Source: Microcaldota archaeon (GTDB taxonomy: Archaea; Micrarchaeota; Micrarchaeia; Micrarchaeales; Micrarchaeaceae). From it: DNA of 10,172 bases. The number at the start of each line of letters is the position of its first letter. Within the stretch, counting starts at the first letter, position 1. The stretch covers positions 1 through 10,172 of the forward strand of contig DAHWIS010000025.1 of assembly GCA_027344745.1 (NCBI GenBank). Reading direction: 5' to 3'. Below are positions 4,918 to 10,172 of the stretch, piece after piece. The position numbers were made by a program, and so were the translations under genes. The notes under the pieces were generated by a model that saw only the letters and a program-made list of their open reading frames with translations, was not told where the DNA came from and searched no databases.

Positions 4918-5655
4918 CTAATCATCCTCTTTTTTATTCTTATAAACGTTCTCAAGCGCTGCCCTCTGTATGCCTGATATCTCCTTTCCTGCATCTATAA
5001 CCATCTTTATCGCCTCCTTGAACTGCTGTTTGCTAAACCCTCCGTCCATCTGCAATAGCAGTACGTTGCTGTTCCTCGGCGATATTGCCATGGGCATGTC
5101 GGCATCCGAATAATTGTCCTCAATCATGTTGACGTCCAATACCACATGCTCGCCAATCCTGCCAGCGCTAACGGCATATACCAAATCCCTCATTTTTACT
5201 CCGGCGTTTGCCAGCGCGACCGATGCTGCAGTTATGCCCGCAGCCCTTGTGCCTCCATCGCTCTGAAGTATTTCTATGAACACGTCTATTTCATTGCCCG
5301 GGAATTCTTCCAGCATAACAACGTTTTCAAAAACCTCTTTTGTGACCTTTGATATTTCTATCGCCCTTCTGTTTGGCCCGCTCCTGCCATGCCCTTCTAT
5401 CGAAGAGAACGGCGCCATCGAATACCTGCATTTTATTATCGCCTTTGTGGGATCCGCCATATGCCTTGGCATAGCCTCCTTGGGCCCGTATACCGCCGCA
5501 AGAACCTTGTTGTTGCCCCATTCCAGGTACGCAGATCCAGCGGCATTCTTCAGGATTCCCGCGTCTATTTTCAGCGGCCTAAGCTCGGCGAAGTCCCTGC
5601 CGTCAAGGCGTTTCCCATTCTTTAAAAGTTCCGGTTTATTCAATGAAGATCCCAT
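4918..5655 (-). CDS. rrp41: Exosome complex catalytic subunit Rrp41
   Basis: At 245 residues this is the catalytic RNase PH-type subunit of the archaeal exosome. It opens with the family's 'NGKRLDGRDFAELRPLKIDAG' region (13-33) and has 'GSAYLEWGNNKVLAAVYGP' (40-58). The phosphate/RNA-binding Arg pair is in 'GPNRRAIE' (93-100). 'SDGGTRAAG' (132-140) and the catalytic acidic cluster 'NYSDADMP' (D184, D186) follow. It should degrade and, with nucleoside diphosphates, extend RNA 3' ends in the cytoplasm. The start ATG directly follows the rrp4 stop (TAGATG), with AAGGTGA just upstream. Neighbours rrp4 and rrp42 complete the core and cap. No Csl4 or DnaG gene is in the window. Confidence 0.96.
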   Translation of the reverse strand: MGSSLNKPELLKNGKRLDGRDFAELRPLKIDAGILKNAAGSAYLEWGNNKVLAAVYGPKEAMPRHMADPTKAIIKCRYSMAPFSSIEGHGRSGPNRRAIEISKVTKEVFENVVMLEEFPGNEIDVFIEILQSDGGTRAAGITAASVALANAGVKMRDLVYAVSAGRIGEHVVLDVNMIEDNYSDADMPMAISPRNSNVLLLQMDGGFSKQQFKEAIKMVIDAGKEISGIQRAALENVYKNKKEDD

Positions 5656-6273
5656 CTATTCACCTTTTTGATTCTTTTCCAACATATCCTTTATCCTTTC
5701 AGTCAATCCAGATAAGTGCGCCTCCTTTTCTATCTTAAGTATTGCGTCTGTCGCTAGTGCGACATCGCCGCCATCGAGCCATATCAAGCCGTTCTTGCCT
5801 ACAACCATGCTGCATCCGGTATATTCAGAAATCTGCTTTATCATGGTTTCGGCGCGCCCTATGACTCTGGCTACCTTTACTGGCTTTATCTTTATCATCG
5901 TTGCCATTTTTAACGCTTTCGGATGCTCAAGTATCGCAAGGTTCTTGTGCTCTATCTCCTGTATGGTCGCTTCTATGATGTCCCCCTCCTTAAAATCAAG
6001 CGTGCTGAATTTTCCCGCTACCACCAATCCCGATATGAATTCGGTCAGGTCTATGCTATAGGTGCTGCCGTTCCTGCCGATCGAAGACACTATGCCTATG
6101 ACGAGGTCCCCAGTCCTAGGTTTCCATGCGCCTTCCAACGGTATTATGCTGTTCCTTTCGTCATCGTAGAAACCCATAACTGCAGAATGCGTTTTGCCGG
6201 CCTCTATGTATGCATTTTCTATGCGCATCTGCCTGTCCAAAACCTTATCCCCCGGCACTACGAAATGTCTCAT
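5656..6273 (-). CDS. rrp4: Exosome RNA-binding cap subunit Rrp4
   Basis: This 205-residue protein is the cap subunit that recruits RNA, particularly A-rich tails, to the exosome ring. It has the three-part layout of Rrp4: an N-terminal domain beginning 'RHFVVPGDKVL' (2-12), an S1 domain starting 'KPRTGDLVIGIVSSIGRNGS' (51-70), and a KH domain (about 127-185) with the Rrp4 signature 'VGKNGLIWLDG' (158-168). I start it at the ATG at 6273 because GGGTGG lies six bases before it. An ATG at 6291 overlaps the SBDS stop and would add six residues but lacks a visible binding site. It joins rrp41 with no spacer. Confidence 0.94.
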   Translation of the reverse strand: MRHFVVPGDKVLDRQMRIENAYIEAGKTHSAVMGFYDDERNSIIPLEGAWKPRTGDLVIGIVSSIGRNGSTYSIDLTEFISGLVVAGKFSTLDFKEGDIIEATIQEIEHKNLAILEHPKALKMATMIKIKPVKVARVIGRAETMIKQISEYTGCSMVVGKNGLIWLDGGDVALATDAILKIEKEAHLSGLTERIKDMLEKNQKGE

Positions 6274-6279
6274 CTCTTT

Positions 6280-6285
6280 CCACCC
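6280..6285 (-). promoter_or_regulatory. Ribosome binding site that selects the rrp4 start
   Basis: Minus-strand GGGTGG lies six bases before the ATG at 6273 and inside the six-codon extension that the upstream ATG at 6291 would add. This favours the shorter Rrp4, which begins right at the conserved 'MRHFVVPGD'. Confidence 0.5.
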
Positions 6286-6287
6286 TA

Positions 6288-6986
6288 TCATTCTATTATC
6301 TTCGTGACCGCTTTTCCCTGTGTGGCGTTGTTTATCTTGTCGTAGAACTCGTTCTGCATGCCAGCAGGGAATTCTACTACCGCCTTAAGGCTTCCATTTG
6401 ACAGCCATTCCTCTGATTTAACGCCGAATTGCTTCAGTGTGCCGTAGCACCTGTTGGTCGATTCGGGCGGAATCGTCACCTCTATCTTTATCAGTGCGAA
6501 TTTTATCGGAAGAAGCATGCTTATCTTTTTTACGACTATGTCCACCTGTTCGTTCGCATTCTTAAAAGGCTCTATCGATACCCTTGCCTCCTTCATCGCG
6601 TTTTCCACCCTAAGGGCAGGCGTCGGCGCATTGGTCCTGGGGTCTATCGAATTCCTGGCTATTATGTCTATCACCTGCTTCCTTTTTTCTTCTATGAGCC
6701 TGTTGCGCTGCTCCGTGGTTATCGGAACATCCCCTTTCTTCAATATCTGTTCGACAACCTTTGCGAATTCGGCAGTGCCGAAAGCCTTCTTTATCTTGTC
6801 CTCGCTTTGCCTCTCCCCCTTCTTTGCATCCTTGAATATCTCTTCGGCTTCGAGTACGCTGACAGGATCGCTTCTCTTACCCGTTATATAATCATATGCA
6901 AAGTCGGAATTGACAAGAATCTCAAAGGTGTCCTTGTCGTGAGAATATCTTGCTATTACCGTTTTTGAAGCCATGGTTCCGCCCAT
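6288..6986 (-). CDS. sdo1: Ribosome maturation protein SBDS (Sdo1)
   Basis: At 232 residues this is the archaeal SBDS/Sdo1 protein, which in eukaryotes helps release eIF6/Tif6 from new large subunits and probably does so in archaea. The N-terminal FYSH domain (about 8-95) includes 'VIARYSHDKDTFEILVN' and 'EEIFKDAKKGERQSED'. The helical middle domain carries 'QRNRLIEEKRKQVIDIIARN' (93-112) and 'IDPRTNAPTPALRVENAM' (114-131). The C-terminal ferredoxin-like domain (about 168-232) ends 'ATQGKAVTKIIE'. The start is uncertain: ATG 6986 lies 5 bases after the psmA stop, and ATG 6974 (MASKTV) gives a more usual N-terminus. Neither has a clear ribosome binding site. The position between psmA and rrp4 is conserved across many archaea. 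Confidence 0.95.
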   Translation of the reverse strand: MGGTMASKTVIARYSHDKDTFEILVNSDFAYDYITGKRSDPVSVLEAEEIFKDAKKGERQSEDKIKKAFGTAEFAKVVEQILKKGDVPITTEQRNRLIEEKRKQVIDIIARNSIDPRTNAPTPALRVENAMKEARVSIEPFKNANEQVDIVVKKISMLLPIKFALIKIEVTIPPESTNRCYGTLKQFGVKSEEWLSNGSLKAVVEFPAGMQNEFYDKINNATQGKAVTKIIE

Positions 6987-6991
6987 TACGC

Positions 6992-7687
6992 TTAAAGATA
7001 TGTGCTTATCTCCTTGTCCTTCAAGGCCACATATCCTTTGCTCTTGGTTATCGTGGAAATGTCTATATTCTCGGGTGCCAGCTTCTTCTCGTTTACCTTC
7101 TTTATTATGCTCGTGCCGAGGTTTATCGCGTCCTGCATGCTCAAGCTGTCCTTGTATTCTTTTACAAGCATGTCCTCTGCTATCTTTTTGCCAACGCCTA
7201 TCGCATCGGCCTTGTATCCGGAGAACGAAGCTCCGGGTTCGACCTCAAAAAGCCTTTTCTCCACGTCTATGCCCGCCACTAAAAGCGATATCGCAAAAGG
7301 CCGTATGCCCCCGTATTGCGTTGCCATCTGCATCTCTTCTGATATCTCTCTTGCAACGGTTTCGACAGATTCCGTTTCATCGTAAATCATCCTGTGCGTC
7401 TGCGTCTTCGTCCTCATCGAGTTGACTACGTGCAATCCGTCTGAAACGAGCCCGCTGTATGTCGTGCCTATAAACGAGTCTACCTTGAATATCTTCTGCA
7501 CGGTGCTGGGTATTATCAACGGCTCTACTATGTTTTTGTGCGCTATCAGCACGACTCCGTCTTCTGCCACTATGCCTACCGAAGTAGCACCCTTCCTGAC
7601 CGCTTCTTTTGCATACTCCACCTGGAATAGCCTGCCATCAGGGCTGAACATCACTCCTCTGTCATATGCTTGTATATTTGGGTACAT
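6992..7687 (-). CDS. psmA: Proteasome alpha subunit
   Basis: This 231-residue protein forms the outer rings of the 20S proteasome. The N-terminal gate and alpha signature 'YDRGVMFSPDGRLFQVEYA' (8-26) is intact, including the YDR gate motif. 'KGATSVGIVAEDGVVLIAHK' (32-51) follows. K65 in 'STVQKIF' corresponds to the pocket lysine that binds the HbYX tail of the PAN/ATPase partners. 'YSGLVSDGLHVV' (77-88) and 'GGIRPFAISLLVAGID' (126-141) are also typical. As usual for alpha subunits there is no N-terminal catalytic threonine. It is the first gene of the minus-strand superoperon, with AAGGTGA four bases before its ATG and AT-rich promoter-like sequence behind it. No beta subunit is in the window. 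Confidence 0.96.
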   Translation of the reverse strand: MYPNIQAYDRGVMFSPDGRLFQVEYAKEAVRKGATSVGIVAEDGVVLIAHKNIVEPLIIPSTVQKIFKVDSFIGTTYSGLVSDGLHVVNSMRTKTQTHRMIYDETESVETVAREISEEMQMATQYGGIRPFAISLLVAGIDVEKRLFEVEPGASFSGYKADAIGVGKKIAEDMLVKEYKDSLSMQDAINLGTSIIKKVNEKKLAPENIDISTITKSKGYVALKDKEISTYL

Positions 7688-7700
7688 TAATTCACCTTGG

Positions 7701-7742
7701 TTTAAAAATATGCTTTATAAAGCCCGTGCAAACAATATATGT
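7701..7742 (-). promoter_or_regulatory. Probable promoter of the psmA-exosome superoperon
   Basis: Read on the minus strand this stretch holds two TATA-like elements: ACATATATTG (7742-7733 region) and CTTTATAAAG (7722-7713), the latter inside the 12-base palindrome GCTTTATAAAGC. The upstream one would start a transcript near 7710 and leave a leader of about 24 bases with the ribosome binding site intact. The downstream one would start it nearly on the binding site. Which is used cannot be told from sequence. Confidence 0.45.
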
Positions 7743-7772
7743 CCGCTTGGGGTCTACGTTTATCTGCCTACA

Positions 7773-7800
7773 ACCAATGCGCACTGCTGCAAACATTGGT
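7773..7800. repeat. Inverted repeat in the divergent psmA/gdhA promoter region
   Basis: ACCAATG (7773-7779) and CATTGGT (7794-7800) are perfect inverted copies separated by 14 bases. They lie near the middle of the 253-base gap between two divergent genes, so they could be an operator for a dimeric regulator or simply a hairpin. A single 7-base repeat can occur by chance. The rest of the gap holds AT-rich promoter-like sequence and no convincing gene. Confidence 0.3.
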
Positions 7801-7873
7801 AGTATATATTCCAAATATAAGCTTTAATACTTTTGTGTGCTGCATGTTTAAGCGCCCCACTTTTATGCGCCTG

Positions 7874-7901
7874 CCTATAATATAAAACAACATATTTATG
7901 G
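7874..7901 (+). promoter_or_regulatory. Probable promoter of gdhA
   Basis: Two TATA-like elements lie here: CCTATAATATAAAAC (7874-7888) and ACATATTTATGG (7890-7901). Using the usual 25-base spacing, they predict starts near 7906 and 7922, giving leaders of about 35 or 19 bases that keep the ribosome binding site. The downstream mtnP has no promoter-like sequence of its own, so this region probably serves both genes. Confidence 0.45.
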
Positions 7902-7940
7902 TTTTATTTTAGAACATCACTATTGGTCTTAAGTGATAAA

Positions 7941-9206
7941 ATGGCAGAAGAACTAAATCCTTTTAAGATAGCGCAAGAACAGCTTGACGAAGCTGCATCG
8001 GTAATGGGCTTGGACGAACAGGCGCATCAGATACTGAGAGAGCCGATGAGGGCCCTTACGGTTACCATACCCGTGAAAATGAGGGACGGCAAGACCCATA
8101 CATTCCAGGGCTTCAGGGTACAATACAATGATGCAAGGGGTCCGGCAAAAGGGGGCATACGCTTCCATCCACAGGAGAACCTAGATACGGTAAAAGCATT
8201 GTCGGCGTGGATGACATGGAAGACATCATTGGCAAACATCCCTTTCGGCGGAGCAAAAGGGGGCATAATATGCGATACGAAGCAGATGAATGAAGACGAG
8301 CTGCAGGCTTTATCCAGAGGGTATATACGCGCCATAGGCAAATACATAGGACCCAACATAGACATACCCGCCCCGGATGTATACACTACGCCGCAGATAA
8401 TGGCATGGATGATGGACGAGTATGACAACATAGTCAGGCATAACGAGCCCGGCGTGATAACAGGCAAACCTTTGGAGGTGTGGGGCTCGGAAGGAAGGAG
8501 TGATTCTACCGCAATGGGTGGCCTGTTCGTAATGCGCGAGGCTGCAAGGGCGCTTGGCATAGACTTAAAGGCTGCAAAAATCGCAGTGCAGGGATTCGGC
8601 AATGCCGGCAAATATGCATATACGCTTTCCAAGAAGCTATTGGGCGCAAATGTGGTCGCAGTAAGCGATACAGAAGGTGCTATATACGACGACAAAGGGC
8701 TTGACCTGGAAAAGCTTGAGAATGCAAAGAAGGACACAGGAAGCGTGCAGGGTTATGAAGGGGGCAAGAAGCTCACGAACGAGCAACTTTTAGAGAGCGA
8801 AGTAGACATACTTATACCGGCTGCGATAGAGAGCCAGATAAGCGGAAAGAATGCAGATAAGATAAACGCGAAGCTGGTACTCGAATTGGCCAACGGTCCG
8901 GTGACGCCCGATGCGGACAAGATACTGCACGAGCGCGGCATCATGGACCTGCCCGATTTCCTGGTCAACAGCGGCGGCGTAATAGGTTCGTATTTCGAAT
9001 GGGTGCAGAATATCAACGGATACTACTGGACTGCTGACGAAGTGTACCAGAAGCTCGATAAGATAATAACGAAATCATTCGTAGATACGATGGCCACGAA
9101 GAAGGCATACGATGACAAGGGCACCAAGATAACGCCGAGGACAGCCGCATACATAATAGCCGTAGACAGGGTCGCCAAGGCGATGAAAGCCAGGGGCTGG
9201 TATTGA
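7941..9206 (+). CDS. gdhA: Glutamate dehydrogenase
   Basis: This 421-residue enzyme has the length and motifs of hexameric archaeal glutamate dehydrogenases, which interconvert glutamate and 2-oxoglutarate plus ammonia with NAD(P). 'RGPAKGGIRFHP' (66-77) and 'MTWKTSLANIPFGGAKGG' (91-108) hold the substrate-binding K94 and catalytic K106. The catalytic Asp is in 'PAPDVYT' (D146). The dinucleotide-binding 'GFGNAG' (218-223) and the following 'AVSDTEGAIYDDKG' (240-253) belong to the Rossmann domain. 'LANGPVTPDAD' (316-326) and 'NSGGVIGSYFEWVQN' (343-357) complete the family pattern. Cofactor preference cannot be decided safely. I chose the ATG at 7941 because GTGAT ends three bases before it; a TTG-type extension of six residues upstream would swallow that site. 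mtnP starts 4 bases after its stop. Confidence 0.96.
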   Translation: MAEELNPFKIAQEQLDEAASVMGLDEQAHQILREPMRALTVTIPVKMRDGKTHTFQGFRVQYNDARGPAKGGIRFHPQENLDTVKALSAWMTWKTSLANIPFGGAKGGIICDTKQMNEDELQALSRGYIRAIGKYIGPNIDIPAPDVYTTPQIMAWMMDEYDNIVRHNEPGVITGKPLEVWGSEGRSDSTAMGGLFVMREAARALGIDLKAAKIAVQGFGNAGKYAYTLSKKLLGANVVAVSDTEGAIYDDKGLDLEKLENAKKDTGSVQGYEGGKKLTNEQLLESEVDILIPAAIESQISGKNADKINAKLVLELANGPVTPDADKILHERGIMDLPDFLVNSGGVIGSYFEWVQNINGYYWTADEVYQKLDKIITKSFVDTMATKKAYDDKGTKITPRTAAYIIAVDRVAKAMKARGWY

Positions 9207-9210
9207 TCTG

Positions 9211-10029
9211 ATGGCCATGGCTGAAGAAAGAACTGCAGAATTCGGCATCATAGGCGGTTCCGGGTTATATGAGATATTGGATAATCCAGAAGAAATAGAG
9301 GTTGCTACCGAATACGGCAAACCAAGCGGCATCATAAGCATAGGCAAGATAAGCGGAAAGGACGTAGCCTTCATACCGAGGCACGGCAAGAAGCATACGA
9401 TAACACCGCAGAACATACCGTATAGGGCCAACATCGAAGCTTTGAACAAACTGGGCGTGAAACGCATAATTGCAACGTCTGCCGTAGGCTCCCTCAATCC
9501 AACATTCATACCTGGGGACTTTGTCTTCCCGAACCAGTTCATAAATATGACGTCGGGGAGACAGGATACGTATTACGATATGGATAAGGTCGCGCATGTA
9601 AGCACATCGGACCCTTACTGCACGCAGATGGCGTTTATAGAAGCAAAGCAAGCCGACTTTGCCAATCTGAAATACCACGACAAGGCTACGGTCGTAGTGA
9701 TAAACGGCCCGCGTTTCTCCACTAGGGCGGAATCCACATTCTTCAAGACTATAGGCGCAAAGGTAATAAACATGACCCAGTATCCCGAGGTCGCGCTTGC
9801 AAGGGAGCGCGGCATCTGCTACAGTTGCATTGCCATAATAACTGATTATGATGCAGGGATAGAAGAGGAATTGGGCATAAAACCTGTAGAATACAGCGAT
9901 GTCAGTGCAAAATTCAACGAGAACATACCTAGGTTGAAGTCTTTCATAAGCACGGTGATAGGATCGGTTCCTGAAGAGAAAAAATGCACCTGCGGAAATT
10001 CGCTCAAGAATGCGTTCGTAAATGTTTAG
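9211..10029 (+). CDS. mtnP: S-methyl-5'-thioadenosine phosphorylase
   Basis: This 272-residue enzyme cleaves methylthioadenosine, the by-product of polyamine synthesis, with phosphate to adenine and methylthioribose-1-phosphate. 'FGIIGGSGLY' (11-20), 'FIPRHGKKHTITPQNIPYRANI' (54-75, phosphate-binding RHG), 'ATSAVGSLNP' (88-97), 'NGPRFSTRAES' (165-175), 'VINMTQYPEVALARERGI' (185-202) and 'ITDYDAG' (210-216) are all family hallmarks. The Asp pair in TDYD selects an adenine base and separates it from guanosine/inosine phosphorylases. The C-terminal CTCG (C259, C261) is the CXC motif known from the heat-stable Sulfolobus MTAP II, where it forms a redox-like disulfide. The ATG at 9211 has TGATC three bases upstream; a second ATG at 9217 is possible. 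Co-transcription with gdhA is likely. Confidence 0.93.
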   Translation: MAMAEERTAEFGIIGGSGLYEILDNPEEIEVATEYGKPSGIISIGKISGKDVAFIPRHGKKHTITPQNIPYRANIEALNKLGVKRIIATSAVGSLNPTFIPGDFVFPNQFINMTSGRQDTYYDMDKVAHVSTSDPYCTQMAFIEAKQADFANLKYHDKATVVVINGPRFSTRAESTFFKTIGAKVINMTQYPEVALARERGICYSCIAIITDYDAGIEEELGIKPVEYSDVSAKFNENIPRLKSFISTVIGSVPEEKKCTCGNSLKNAFVNV

Positions 10030-10050
10030 CACATTTTCATTGCAATGTGC
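10029..10050 (+). other. Hairpin overlapping the mtnP stop codon
   Basis: GCACATT (10029-10035) and AATGTGC (10044-10050) are perfect inverted copies around an 8-base loop. They begin on the last base of the mtnP stop codon, and a 10-base palindrome CATTGCAATG (10038-10047) overlaps them. No T tract follows, so this is not a convincing terminator. It may affect mRNA stability or reading into the next gene, which starts 12 bases later. Confidence 0.3.
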
Positions 10051-10061
10051 ATGGTAAGATA

Positions 10062-10172
10062 ATGAATATAACATTCAGGAGATTCATCATCCTGATCGGC
10101 ATGTCGTTAATCGGACTTGCGTCTTCAATATTCGTGCTGTATAAATTTTACAGTTTGCACCAACCGCTGCCA
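10062..10172 (+). CDS. N-terminus of a membrane-anchored or exported protein, 3' end outside window
   Basis: An open frame begins at this ATG and runs 37 codons to the window edge. It starts 'MNITFRRFIILIGMSLIGLA' with two arginines before a hydrophobic stretch (about residues 8-28), then 'YKFYSLHQPLP'. This looks like an uncleaved signal anchor or N-terminal membrane helix with the rest of the protein beyond the window. The ribosome binding site is weak (GGTAAGAT just upstream). It lies 32 bases after mtnP on the same strand and could share its transcript. Function cannot be judged. Confidence 0.55.
   Translation, partial: MNITFRRFIILIGMSLIGLASSIFVLYKFYSLHQPLP

Noticed and set aside
6273..6291. 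ATG at 6291 as the rrp4 start
   Set aside because: It overlaps the SBDS stop and has no binding site, while the ATG at 6273 has GGGTGG six bases upstream and begins at the conserved Rrp4 N-terminus.
8027..8737. Minus-strand open frame of 236 codons opposite gdhA
   Set aside because: It is a by-product of gdhA codon use; glutamate dehydrogenase motifs run through the whole region on the other strand.
9265..10074. Minus-strand open frame of 269 codons opposite mtnP
   Set aside because: The translation is rich in Tyr, Arg and Cys with no recognisable pattern, and the opposite strand encodes a full, motif-complete MTA phosphorylase.
10062..10100. Minus-strand ATGATGA followed by CTGA as another C/D RNA
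   Set aside because: Only five bases lie between the boxes, too few for a guide, and the stretch is better explained as the start of a membrane protein gene.
1..10172. CRISPR arrays, tRNA or rRNA genes, insertion sequences
   Set aside because: No regularly spaced repeats, no tRNA-like cloverleaf motifs, and no transposase-like protein or terminal repeats were seen.

Overview
This window is from an archaeon. The evidence is an archaeal exosome/proteasome superoperon, an HMf-type histone, RNA polymerase subunit Rpo12, ribosomal protein L37Ae, TATA-like promoters, and ribosome binding sites built on GGTGA/GTGAT, which match the archaeal 16S 3' end. The compact layout, very frequent ATA isoleucine codons and sequon-rich surface proteins would suit an acidophilic DPANN or Micrarchaeota-like (ARMAN) lineage. 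That placement is inference and no gene here proves it. The presence of an HMf-type histone argues against Thermoplasmatales.

Left part (1-2011, + strand): the C-terminal end of a protein with a Hint (hedgehog/intein) fold is followed closely by two single-pass membrane proteins with heavily sequon-decorated outer domains. They look like one cell-surface operon. The two anchored proteins appear distantly related to each other.

Middle left (2012-3222, + strand): a promoter-like TATA box is followed at the expected distance by what looks like a box C/D guide RNA (about 2089-2142). Its D guide fits the anticodon loop of tRNA-Leu(CAA) with wobble C34 at the methylated position. This RNA lies in the leader of a histone gene. 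A four-cysteine zinc-ribbon protein of unknown function and a PRC-barrel protein follow the histone.

Centre (3352-7687, - strand): this is the classical archaeal superoperon, read right to left as proteasome alpha (psmA), SBDS, Rrp4, Rrp41, Rrp42, L37Ae, an unrecognised 119-residue protein with a TTG start, and a 43-residue Rpo12. Genes abut or nearly abut. The set links RNA decay (exosome), ribosome maturation (SBDS, L37Ae), transcription (Rpo12) and protein degradation (proteasome). The pcc1 and prefoldin genes that often follow Rpo12 are not present here.

Right part (7941-10172, + strand): a divergent promoter region separates psmA from a hexameric-type glutamate dehydrogenase (gdhA). A methylthioadenosine phosphorylase (mtnP) with the archaeal C-terminal CXC motif lies 4 bases after gdhA. 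The window ends inside a gene for a protein with an N-terminal membrane segment. No tRNA, rRNA, CRISPR array, insertion sequence or other mobile element was seen, and no gene-free stretch exceeds 300 bases.
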